DNA from: an uncultured Mucilaginibacter sp.
Lineage (GTDB): Bacteria > Bacteroidota > Bacteroidia > Sphingobacteriales > Sphingobacteriaceae
DNA: 6,885 nucleotides
Assembly (NCBI RefSeq): GCF_946481715.1
Contig: NZ_CAMLOV010000233.1
Coordinates: 1-6,885, forward strand
Direction: 5' to 3'
How positions within the stretch are numbered: the stretch's first letter is position 1; each line of letters starts with the position of its first letter. Positions 1 to 6,690 of this stretch are shown piece by piece. The notes under the pieces were generated by a model. It was given only the letters and a program-made list of their open reading frames with translations, did no database searches and was not told the DNA's origin. A program made the position numbers and the translations under genes.

Positions 1-55
1 GAACCCCTGTTTCTAGAATGAAAATCTAACGTCCTAACCCCTAGACGAACGGGCC
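1..55 (-). tRNA. tRNA-Glu (anticodon UUC), 5' part only, cut by the left window edge
   Basis: Read on the minus strand from 55 down to 1, the sequence opens with the acceptor strand GGCCCGT. A D-arm follows (GTC stem, loop TAGGGGTTA, GGAC). The anticodon arm has stem TTAGA/TCTAG around the seven-base loop TTTTCAT, which gives anticodon TTC (plus-strand GAA at 20-22). A short variable loop and the start of the T-arm (GGGGTTC) come next. The remaining T-arm and the 3' acceptor strand lie outside the window. Arm lengths and loop bases fit bacterial tRNA-Glu well. It is transcribed away from the ergothioneine operon. Confidence 0.93.
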
Positions 56-111
56 ATTTTTGAGTAGCGAAATCTTATTTTTAAAATTTCGTTCCTCTTA
101 TTTTGGGAATG

Positions 112-142
112 CAAAGATATACGTTTTCTGAGAAATTAAAAA
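112..142 (-). promoter_or_regulatory. Bacteroidota-type promoter for tRNA-Glu
   Basis: On the minus strand, positions 119-112 read TATCTTTG, a full match to the Bacteroidota -7 consensus TAnnTTTG. Nineteen bases upstream, 142-139 read TTTT, a three-of-four match to the -33 element TTTG. The predicted start lies near 105, giving a leader of about 50 nt before the tRNA 5' end at 55. The consensus is established knowledge; its use here is inferred from position and spacing. Confidence 0.6.
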
Positions 143-250
143 TAAACTTTAAAAAATTTTTACTGTAAGGTTTTTTAGCGTTGCGCGACTGTTTTATGGA
201 ATGGATATCATTTTCGGCCCCGGCAAACAAAAATTGCTTTTAGCTATTTA

Positions 251-278
251 TAATTTCGATGCTGTTACGGTATCTTTA
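251..278 (+). promoter_or_regulatory. Possible operon promoter -7 elements (two weak candidates)
   Basis: The plus strand has TAATTTCG at 251-258 and TATCTTTA at 271-278, each one base off TAnnTTTG. Neither has a good -33 element at the usual 17-23 nt spacing; the closest TTG, at 234-236, is too near the first and too far from the second. Either would start transcription between the tRNA promoter and the preferred DUF427 start at 297. This is a guess based on weak motifs; the real promoter could lie further upstream, in the AT-rich 120-200 stretch. Confidence 0.22.
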
Positions 279-296
279 TACACAAATCAACCTAAT

Positions 297-578
297 ATGA
301 AAGCCATCTGGAACAACCAGGTTATCGCCGAAAGCGACGATACCATTGTTGTTGAAAACAACCACTATTTCCCAAAGGATAGTATCAGGCAGGAATTTTT
401 TAAGGAATGTACCACGCAAACTACTTGCCCCTGGAAAGGGCTGGCCTCTTATTATACCCTGGAGGTGGATGGTAAACAAAACCTGGATGCAGCATGGTAT
501 TATCCCGAACCTAAACCTGCTGCTGCCAATATTGCCAATTATGTTGCCTTTTGGAAAGGCGTAAAAGTAAGCAACTGA
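297..578 (+). CDS. DUF427 domain protein (PF04248 family)
   Basis: A 93-residue small soluble protein that matches the DUF427 family over its whole length. Family-like motifs from the Met at 297 are the opening MKAIWNN, IAESDDT, NHYFP (about residues 22-26), CPWKG (44-48), DAAWYYPEPKPAA (64-76) and VAFWKGV (83-89). The frame stays open back to an ATG at 201, which would add 32 residues, but those do not look like family sequence. Typical members are about 90-95 residues and begin at this MKA position, so 297 is preferred. No signal peptide or membrane segment is visible. The biochemical function of DUF427 is not established. It is the first gene of the operon and ends one base before the flavoprotein start, so it is probably co-transcribed and may serve the same thiol-related process; that is inference from context only. 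Confidence 0.88.
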   Translation: MKAIWNNQVIAESDDTIVVENNHYFPKDSIRQEFFKECTTQTTCPWKGLASYYTLEVDGKQNLDAAWYYPEPKPAAANIANYVAFWKGVKVSN

Positions 579-579
579 T

Positions 580-1968
580 ATGAAGCATTACGACGCAATT
601 ATTATTGGTTCGGGGCAGGCAGGTTCGCCCCTGGCAAAAAAACTGGCTAATGCCGGTAAAAAAACATTACTGGTAGAGAAGCGCTTTATCGGCGGCACCT
701 GTGTCAACGACGGCTGCACCCCTACTAAAACCATGGTAGCGAGCGCAAGGCTTGCTTATTTGGCGGGCAGATGCAATGATATGGGAATTACCATCAAAGG
801 GTACACTGTGGATTTAAAACAGGTAAAAAAACGTGCGGATGGTATTGTGATGAAGTCGCGCATGGGTAGCCAGGCCGCCATGGAGAAAACCCCAAACCTC
901 GACCTGCTTTTTGGCGAGGCTACATTTATTGATCACAAAACGATATCGGTAAACCCAAAAACAGGCAAAGCCAGGCAGTTTAGAGCCGACCAGATATTCA
1001 TCAACGCTGGCTGCAAAACCATTATTCCAAAAGATATAGAGGGGCTGGAGGACATCGGGTACCTTACCTCCACCACCATTCTCGACCTGGAGAAAGTCCC
1101 GGAACATTTGCTGATCATCGGAGGCAACTACATTGGGTTGGAGTTTGGGCAGATGTTCCGCAGGTTTGGCAGTAAGGTGACGATACTGGAGCGGTCGGGC
1201 AGGCTGATATCTCGTGAGGACGAAGATATTTCTGCGGAAATAACCGGTATACTGGAGGAGGAAGGCATAAAAATACTCGCTAACAGCAAAGCCGTTAAAG
1301 TAAAAAATAAAGGGAAAAACCAATTCACCGCCACAATAAAAACGGGCGATGAAGTAACCAAAATAAAATGCACACATGTACTGGTAGCTGTTGGCCGCTC
1401 ACCGCAAACAGAAAGGCTCGCGCTGGATAAAACAGGTGTAAAGGTGGACGACAAGGGCTATATTAAAGTAAATGATAAACTGGAAACCAGCGAACCCGGC
1501 ATTTACGCCCTGGGCGATATAAAAGGCGGGCCTGCATTTACCCATGTTTCTTATAACGATTACACCATTGTTTACCGAAATCTTATCGAAAAGCAGGACC
1601 TCAACATTAACGACAGACCCATACCGTACTGTATGTTTACCGACCCGGAACTGGGCCGTGTGGGAATAACAGAAGCAGAGGCGAAAAAGCAGGGGCTGAA
1701 TATAAAAGTAGCCAGGCTGCCCATGTCGCATGTGGCCAGGGCTTTGGAAACCGGTGATACCCGCGGGCTGATGAAGGCCGTTGTAGATGCCGATACCAAA
1801 AAGATTTTGGGCGTAGCCGTTGTGGGCACCGAAGGCGGTGAGATCATGTCTGTGTTGCAAATGGCCATGGAGGGCGGTATTACGTACGACAGGATCCGTT
1901 ACTGCGTGTTTGCCCACCCAACGTATTCCGAATCGCTTAACAACCTTTTTATGACCCTGGAGGACTAA
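580..1968 (+). CDS. FAD-dependent pyridine nucleotide-disulfide oxidoreductase (mercuric reductase-like), candidate low-molecular-weight disulfide reductase
   Basis: A 462-residue class I flavoprotein disulfide reductase, the usual length for the glutathione reductase/lipoamide dehydrogenase superfamily. The FAD-binding GSGQAG is at residues 10-15. The redox-active CxxxxC is at C41 and C46 within GGTCVNDGCTPTK. The NAD(P) motif GGNYIGLEFG is at 181-190, the second FAD contact ALGDI at 310-314, and the C-terminal His/Glu dyad at H446 and E451 (HPTYSE). E204 ends the second strand of the NAD fold, which more often indicates NADH than NADPH. There is no N-terminal heavy-metal domain and no C-terminal cysteine pair, so the 'mercuric reductase' label that such proteins often receive is unlikely to be right. 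One base separates it from DUF427 and nine from the ABC ATPase. In an ergothioneine operon, the simplest inference is reduction of a disulfide of ergothioneine or a related thiol. The substrate is unproven; the fold and chemistry are certain. Confidence 0.9.
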   Translation: MKHYDAIIIGSGQAGSPLAKKLANAGKKTLLVEKRFIGGTCVNDGCTPTKTMVASARLAYLAGRCNDMGITIKGYTVDLKQVKKRADGIVMKSRMGSQAAMEKTPNLDLLFGEATFIDHKTISVNPKTGKARQFRADQIFINAGCKTIIPKDIEGLEDIGYLTSTTILDLEKVPEHLLIIGGNYIGLEFGQMFRRFGSKVTILERSGRLISREDEDISAEITGILEEEGIKILANSKAVKVKNKGKNQFTATIKTGDEVTKIKCTHVLVAVGRSPQTERLALDKTGVKVDDKGYIKVNDKLETSEPGIYALGDIKGGPAFTHVSYNDYTIVYRNLIEKQDLNINDRPIPYCMFTDPELGRVGITEAEAKKQGLNIKVARLPMSHVARALETGDTRGLMKAVVDADTKKILGVAVVGTEGGEIMSVLQMAMEGGITYDRIRYCVFAHPTYSESLNNLFMTLED

Positions 1969-1977
1969 CCAAGCCCT

Positions 1978-2943
1978 ATGATAAAAGTTGAACGCCTCGT
2001 TAAAACATTCGGCACAACCAAAGCTGTTGACGATATTTCTTTTGAAGTGGCCGAGGGGGAAACTTTAGCCTTATTAGGTACCAGTGGTTGCGGCAAAACC
2101 ACCACCCTCAAAATGCTGAACCGGCTGATAGAACCTGATAGCGGGACGATCTCTATCAACGGCAAGAATGTTTTGGAGGAGAACCCGGAAACCCTGCGCC
2201 GTGGCATTGGCTACGTGCTGCAGAACAACGGGCTTTTTCCGCATTATACTGTTGCAGAGAATATTGCTATTGTGCCTCAGCTTTTAAAATGGGATAAAGC
2301 CAAAACCGATAAGCGGGTGAACGAATTGCTCGGGAAACTCCATCTCGGTAAGGAGCACCTTAAAGCATACCCAAGCGAGTTAAGCGGCGGCCAGCAACAG
2401 CGCATAGGGCTGGCCAGGGCATTAGTTGCCGACCCGCCCGTTCTGCTAATGGACGAGCCTTTTGGCGCACTGGACAATGTTACCCGCTCCAAAATACACA
2501 ACGAGTTTAAAGCATTGGATGAGCTGAAACGCAAAACCATCATCCTGGTAACGCACGATGTACAGGAGGCTTTTGAACTGGCGGATCGGATTGCCTTGAT
2601 GGATAAAGGCAAAATAGTACAGATAGGTACGCCTGCCGAATTGTTATTTAACCCCGCAAACGAATTCGTAAGCAGTTTTTTAAATGAACAACGCCTGCAA
2701 CTGGAGTTTAAAACTATCAAGATAACCGATCTGTGGGAGCACTTGCCGGAAGGCAGCCATAAAACCAATACTTCATCACTCTCGGCCGAATCGGATTTGT
2801 GGGCCGCATTGGAGCAGTTTAAATTTATAAAGGGCGAAAACCTGAACATCCTTAACCAGCAAAACAAAGAAGTAAAAACGGTTACTTTTGAGCAATTAAT
2901 GTCAGCTTATTCAAAATATAAAACCCTGCAGCCGCATGAATGA
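1978..2943 (+). CDS. ABC transporter ATPase of the OpuCA/EgtV (quaternary amine or ergothioneine uptake) family
   Basis: A 321-residue cytoplasmic ATPase that powers the membrane partner encoded next. The nucleotide-binding domain covers about residues 1-240: Walker A GTSGCGKTT (34-42), Q-loop Q82, signature LSGGQQ (135-140), Walker B VLLMDE (155-160), D-loop around ALD (164-166) and switch H193. The order and wording are those of the betaine/choline/carnitine importers. OpuCA proteins carry two C-terminal CBS domains that sense ionic strength. Here only about 80 residues follow the ATPase core, too short for a pair, and they resemble at best one degenerate CBS-like unit (about 270-310). The 3' end overlaps the permease gene by 8 nt (2936-2943), indicating translational coupling. 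Specificity (ergothioneine, hercynine or another betaine) cannot be read from this subunit; EgtV is the contextual guess. Confidence 0.93.
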   Translation: MIKVERLVKTFGTTKAVDDISFEVAEGETLALLGTSGCGKTTTLKMLNRLIEPDSGTISINGKNVLEENPETLRRGIGYVLQNNGLFPHYTVAENIAIVPQLLKWDKAKTDKRVNELLGKLHLGKEHLKAYPSELSGGQQQRIGLARALVADPPVLLMDEPFGALDNVTRSKIHNEFKALDELKRKTIILVTHDVQEAFELADRIALMDKGKIVQIGTPAELLFNPANEFVSSFLNEQRLQLEFKTIKITDLWEHLPEGSHKTNTSSLSAESDLWAALEQFKFIKGENLNILNQQNKEVKTVTFEQLMSAYSKYKTLQPHE

Positions 2944-4507
2944 GCAAGAACAATCACTTTGGGCGTTCATGGCGCAGCAGGCCGATAAGCTGGGGGTGCA
3001 AACGTTGCAACATATCGGGCTTACGTTTATCTCGCTGTTTATCGCCGTGCTGGTAGGGTTGCCTTTGGGCATTTACATTACCCGGAAAAAAGGCATATCC
3101 AGTTTGGTGCTAGGCATTGCCGGCATATTGCAAACCATTCCGAGCATTGCTCTGCTTGGTTTTATGATACCGCTTTTAGGCATCGGCGCGAAGCCCGCTA
3201 TTGTGGCTTTGCTGCTGTATGCCCTATTGCCGATTATCCGCAACACCTATACCGGAATAACCGGGGTAGACGCCACGGTGAAGGAAGCCGCCGTTGCTAT
3301 GGGCATGAGCAAGTGGCAGGTGCTGTTTAAGGTAGAACTGCCCCTGGCTATGCCCGTGATATTGGCAGGTATCCGTACGGCTACGGTGATTAATGTTGGT
3401 GTGGCTACGCTGGCATCATATATTGCTGCGGGTGGCTTAGGCGAGTTTATTTTCGGTGGCATCTCGCTCAATAATACCAACATGATATTGGCAGGAGCCA
3501 TACCGGCTGCCCTGCTGGCCATTATTTTCGATTTCCTGCTCTCGCTGGTGCAAAAGCTCAATTTTAAAAAGATAAAGAGTGCGGTTAAAATTGCGCCGAT
3601 ATTGCTGCTTGCACTTTCGTGCCTGTATTTTATCCCATCTGCTTATGGCGGCAAACTGACTGCCGGTTTTACGCCCGAGTTTATGGGCAGGCAGGATGGC
3701 AACCTCGGTCTGCAAAGCAAGTATGGGTTAAAGATCCATACCATCGTCATAAGCGATGCAGTAATGTACAAGGCGGCGCAAGAGAAGGAATTGGACGTGA
3801 TCAGCGGTTATTCTACCGACGGGCGGTTGAAAGCATACAATCTCATCGTTTTAGATGATGATAAAAAGATATTCCCGCCCTATTATGCTGCGCCTGTTGT
3901 ACGCGAGGATGCCTTGCGGAAATTCCCTGAACTGGAAAAAACGCTGAACCTGTTAGCCGGCTTTATTACCGATTCTATCATGACGGAATTAAACTACAAA
4001 ACCGATTACTTGCATCAATCGCCCGAGCGGGTTGCAAAAGATTTTTTGGTGGCGAAGAAATTATACCGGGCCGATAAAGGCGGCAAAGAAGGCGTGGTGC
4101 GCATCGGTTCAAAAATATTTGGCGAGCAGTATATATTAGCGAGCATGTATACCATGCTGATCAAGGGCTGCACTAATTACGATGTAGCTACCAAAACCGG
4201 GCTGGGCGGCACCAAAATAGTTTTTGACGCTTTAACAAACGACCAAATAGATTTTTATCCTGAGTACACAGGCACGGGCTTGCTGGCTATTTTGCAGGCC
4301 CCGCCGAAAACCGTAACACAATTACAAACGAGTAAGGATAGTACTTATAATTATGTTGCCCGTGAGTTTGAAAAGCGTTATCAACTCAAATGGCTGAAGC
4401 CAATTGGCTTTAATAATGCTTACGCCTTAATGATGCGCCAAAAACAGGCAAATGAATTGCATATCAAAACAATTTCTAACCTTAAACGATATTTAGATAC
4501 CAAGTAA
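2936..4507 (+). CDS. ABC transporter permease fused to a circularly permuted substrate-binding domain (EgtU/OpuCB-OpuCC type)
   Basis: A 523-residue inner-membrane protein. Residues 1-210 form an OpuCB-like permease with about five hydrophobic segments and the ATPase-docking EAA loop (EAAVAMG at 117-123, then LP at 135-136). A further hydrophobic segment (about 218-236) leads to the periplasm. Residues 240-523 are a QAT-family binding domain, but in swapped order. Motifs normally in the second half come first: GYSTDGR (291-297), LDDDKKIFPPY (306-316), VVRED (321-325), ELNY (351-354) and VAKDFL (366-371). Motifs normally at the N-terminus come last: GSKIFGEQY (391-399), DFYPEYTGTGLL (439-450), LKWLKPIGFNNAYAL (484-498) and KTISNL (511-516). 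Permease-binding protein fusions are typical of EgtU, the ergothioneine importer, but that family keeps the canonical order. It overlaps the ATPase gene by 8 nt and egtB by 1 nt. Uptake of ergothioneine, hercynine or another betaine is likely; the precise ligand is inferred. Confidence 0.92.
   Translation: MNEQEQSLWAFMAQQADKLGVQTLQHIGLTFISLFIAVLVGLPLGIYITRKKGISSLVLGIAGILQTIPSIALLGFMIPLLGIGAKPAIVALLLYALLPIIRNTYTGITGVDATVKEAAVAMGMSKWQVLFKVELPLAMPVILAGIRTATVINVGVATLASYIAAGGLGEFIFGGISLNNTNMILAGAIPAALLAIIFDFLLSLVQKLNFKKIKSAVKIAPILLLALSCLYFIPSAYGGKLTAGFTPEFMGRQDGNLGLQSKYGLKIHTIVISDAVMYKAAQEKELDVISGYSTDGRLKAYNLIVLDDDKKIFPPYYAAPVVREDALRKFPELEKTLNLLAGFITDSIMTELNYKTDYLHQSPERVAKDFLVAKKLYRADKGGKEGVVRIGSKIFGEQYILASMYTMLIKGCTNYDVATKTGLGGTKIVFDALTNDQIDFYPEYTGTGLLAILQAPPKTVTQLQTSKDSTYNYVAREFEKRYQLKWLKPIGFNNAYALMMRQKQANELHIKTISNLKRYLDTK
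3653..4504 (+). other. Circularly permuted substrate-binding domain within the transporter fusion
   Basis: This domain-level entry covers fusion residues 240-523. Block A (about 3653-4066, residues 240-377) corresponds to the part of OpuCC-type proteins running from the inter-lobe hinge to the C-terminus. Block B (about 4097-4504, residues 388-523) corresponds to the canonical N-terminus up to the hinge. They are joined by a short polar linker (RADKGGKEG, 378-386). The reading frame is continuous and the stop follows directly after block B, so this is not a frameshift or truncation artefact. The order was judged by comparison with the remembered B. subtilis OpuCC layout. Confidence 0.85.
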
Positions 4508-5667
4508 TGCCGATGGATTTAGCCGAATGTTATAAAAAGGTACGCCGGCGTACCGAAGAGATATGCGCCCCGCTGCAAACCGAAGATTACGTGGTGCAGC
4601 CCGTGGTAGATGTTAGTCCGCCTAAATGGCACATCGGGCATACCACCTGGTTTTTCGAAACTTTTATCCTGAAGCCATATTTTATGGGCTACCAGGAGTA
4701 CGACCCCAACTACAATTATGTGTTTAACAGCTATTACGAAACCGTGGGCAACCGCGTTATCCGCACCGATAGAGGCAACCTAAGCCGCCCAACGGTTATC
4801 GACATCCAGCTGTACCGCAAATATGTGGACGATGCCATGCAAAACTACATTGCCTGCAATGAATTAAGCGATGAGGTAAAAGAACTGTTGATTCTGGGCT
4901 TTAACCACGAGGAGCAGCACCAGGAGCTTTTGCTGACGGACATCAAATTCATCTTAGGCAATAACCCGCTGTTCCCCGCATACAGTAAAGAGTATATAAA
5001 GCCGAAGGTTGAGGAAATTGAAAGCAAAGAATTTATTAAGCTTGAGGAAGGCGTTTACGAAATAGGTTTTGCAGGCGAGGGTTTTGCTTTTGATAATGAG
5101 TTGAACCGCCACAAGGTTTACCTGAACGCATTTGAAGTGAGCCCAACCTTAGTTACCAACGCCGAATACCTTGAATTTATGGATGCCGGCGGCTACCACG
5201 ATTTCCGCCACTGGCACGCTGCCGGTTGGGATTGGGTAAATACCAACAAGGTGGAAGCGCCCATGTACTGGCATTTGATTGACGGCGAATGGCATTATTA
5301 CACTTACCATGGTTTGGAGCTATTACACCTGCACGAAACGCTTTGCCACATTAGCTATTATGAAGCTTATGCCTATGCCTCCTGGAAAGGCATGCGCTTG
5401 CCTACCGAGTTTGAGTGGGAAGCCGCTGCCACAAAATTTAACTGGGGCAGCCGCTGGGAGTGGACCGAAAGCTCGTACCTGCCATACCCGGGCTTTGCCA
5501 AAGCACCCGGTGCAATAGGCGAGTACAATGGCAAATTTATGGTAGGCCAAAAGGTTCTGAGGGGAGCATCGGAAGCAACCTCGCCAAACCATAGCCGCAT
5601 TACTTACCGCAATTTTTTTCAACCCGAGCTACGCTGGCAATTTACCGGCATACGCCTCGCAAAATAA
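4507..5667 (+). CDS. egtB: EgtB, ergothioneine sulfoxide synthase (non-haem iron)
   Basis: A 386-residue enzyme that uses O2 and a non-haem iron to join a thiol donor (gamma-glutamylcysteine or cysteine) to hercynine, giving the sulfoxide precursor of ergothioneine. The N-terminal DinB-like half carries the three-His iron site: H45 in WHIGHTTWF, and H134/H138 in NHEEQHQE. The C-terminal half is an FGE-sulfatase (formylglycine-generating enzyme-like) domain from about residue 180. It shows CHISYYEAYAYASWKGMRLP (280-299), FEWEAA (302-307), RWEWTESSYLPYPGF (316-330) and, near the end, TYRNFF and RWQFTGIRLA. Tandem tyrosines Y76-Y77 in FNSYYE may match the active-site tyrosine pair reported for the cysteine-using EgtB of Chloracidobacterium, so direct use of cysteine is possible. 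This would fit the absence of EgtA and EgtC here. There is no fused methyltransferase, so it is not OvoA. It starts on the last base of the transporter stop codon and precedes egtD by 17 nt. Confidence 0.94.
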   Translation: MPMDLAECYKKVRRRTEEICAPLQTEDYVVQPVVDVSPPKWHIGHTTWFFETFILKPYFMGYQEYDPNYNYVFNSYYETVGNRVIRTDRGNLSRPTVIDIQLYRKYVDDAMQNYIACNELSDEVKELLILGFNHEEQHQELLLTDIKFILGNNPLFPAYSKEYIKPKVEEIESKEFIKLEEGVYEIGFAGEGFAFDNELNRHKVYLNAFEVSPTLVTNAEYLEFMDAGGYHDFRHWHAAGWDWVNTNKVEAPMYWHLIDGEWHYYTYHGLELLHLHETLCHISYYEAYAYASWKGMRLPTEFEWEAAATKFNWGSRWEWTESSYLPYPGFAKAPGAIGEYNGKFMVGQKVLRGASEATSPNHSRITYRNFFQPELRWQFTGIRLAK

Positions 5668-5684
5668 TACACCTGCAAACAACT

Positions 5685-6677
5685 ATGGAAACTACTACCT
5701 GCACCCTGAAAAACCCCGAAGAGCAAACAAGCCCCAACGGACAGTTCTACAAGGACGTGATAACCGGTTTAAACACTACGCCAAAGCGGCTCGACTCTAA
5801 GTACTTTTATGATGCCAATGGCGATAAGATCTTCCAGGAGCTGATGAACTGCGAAGAATATTACCCTACCAATTGCGAGCTGGAGATATTCACTCAAAAG
5901 ACCGCCGAACTCGCTAAATCCATCATTGCCGGGGGCGACGCGTTCGAGTTGATAGAGCTTGGTGCGGGCGATGCCACTAAATCATCCCACCTGTTAAAAT
6001 ACCTTATCGATGAAAATTCGGATTTTACCTACCTGCCAATAGATATCTCCGGCAATGTAATTTCTTACCTCAACATTACCCTACCGGTTACTTTGCCGGG
6101 TATCAAAATAAATGGCTTGCAAGGCGAGTATTTTGATATGCTAAAGAAAGCAGCATCGGTATCTGATAAACGCAAGGTGGTGATGTTCCTGGGTTCTAAC
6201 ATCGGCAATATGCAGGTGAAGGATGCTGAGGCCTTTTGTAAAGTGTTGCGCGATCACCTCTCGCCGGGTGATATGGTGCTGATAGGCGTAGACCTGAAAA
6301 AGAACCCGCACACCGTTTTAGCCGCTTATAACGATAAGGGAGGCATTACCAAACGCTTTAACCTGAACCTGCTGGAACGTATCAACCGCGAACTGAATGG
6401 TAATTTCGATATGTCGCAATTTGACCATTACGCCATGTACGACCCAGAAAGCGGCGCATGCCGCAGCTACCTTGTAAGCCTGCAGGGCCAGCACGTAAAA
6501 ATAGGTGAATCCGAAAATATCACCTTCAGAAAGGATGAGTACATTTACATGGAGATATCCCAGAAGTTTACGGTGGAGCAGGTAGATAATATGGCAAAAT
6601 CAACGGGTTTTAAACCATTGCATCAGTTTTTTGATAGCAAAGGTTGGTTTGTTGATGCCGTTTGGGTGGCGGAGTAA
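5685..6677 (+). CDS. egtD: EgtD, histidine N-alpha-trimethyltransferase (hercynine synthase)
   Basis: A 330-residue SAM-dependent methyltransferase, close to the roughly 320 residues of mycobacterial EgtD. It converts L-histidine to hercynine by three successive methylations, the first committed step of ergothioneine synthesis. The N-terminal family block runs YFYDANGDKIF (40-50) and EEYYPTNCELEIF (57-69). The SAM-binding motif ELGAGDATKS is at 91-100 and YLPIDIS at 116-122. FLGSNIGNM (168-176) contains N175, expected to match the histidine-binding Asn of M. smegmatis EgtD. YMEISQKF (288-295) contains E290 and S292, matching the family's E/S pair that contacts the substrate. Y60 fits the conserved Tyr near the amino group. 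No key residue is missing. It is the last gene of the operon; egtB ends 17 nt upstream with no room for a separate promoter. Confidence 0.96.
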   Translation: METTTCTLKNPEEQTSPNGQFYKDVITGLNTTPKRLDSKYFYDANGDKIFQELMNCEEYYPTNCELEIFTQKTAELAKSIIAGGDAFELIELGAGDATKSSHLLKYLIDENSDFTYLPIDISGNVISYLNITLPVTLPGIKINGLQGEYFDMLKKAASVSDKRKVVMFLGSNIGNMQVKDAEAFCKVLRDHLSPGDMVLIGVDLKKNPHTVLAAYNDKGGITKRFNLNLLERINRELNGNFDMSQFDHYAMYDPESGACRSYLVSLQGQHVKIGESENITFRKDEYIYMEISQKFTVEQVDNMAKSTGFKPLHQFFDSKGWFVDAVWVAE

Positions 6678-6690
6678 TTGGTTTTTCCCC

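Noticed and set aside
1..200. tRNA-Glu as an integration site for a genomic island carrying the operon
   Set aside because: The operon lies on the 5' side of the tRNA, whereas islands usually use the 3' end. No integrase or duplicated tRNA end is visible.
218..236. Lipoprotein signal at residues 218-236 of the transporter fusion (coordinates given are residues; DNA about 3587-3643)
   Set aside because: A Cys follows LALS, but the -3 and -2 residues do not fit a lipobox. The segment is better read as the last membrane helix carrying the binding domain.
201..296. N-terminal extension of the DUF427 gene from the ATG at 201
   Set aside because: The family sequence begins at the Met at 297 and the extra 32 residues look unlike the family. 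The ATG at 297 gives the usual length.
814..1917. Long minus-strand open frames opposite the flavoprotein gene
   Set aside because: They are antisense to a conserved gene, have no recognisable domain, and are a normal by-product of its codon usage.
580..1968. Naming the flavoprotein mercuric reductase or lipoamide dehydrogenase
   Set aside because: It lacks the HMA domain and C-terminal Cys pair of MerA, no mer genes are nearby, and no 2-oxoacid dehydrogenase genes are present.
3437..3858. Overlapping open frames inside the transporter gene, including a plus-strand one at 3619-3858
   Set aside because: They lie within a well-supported coding region, have low-complexity or unfamiliar protein sequence, and are explained as out-of-frame shadows.
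4507..5667. OvoA (ovothiol) or SenA (selenoneine) assignment
   Set aside because: OvoA carries a fused C-terminal methyltransferase, absent here. Selenoneine clusters carry senB/senC, also absent, whereas egtD is adjacent.
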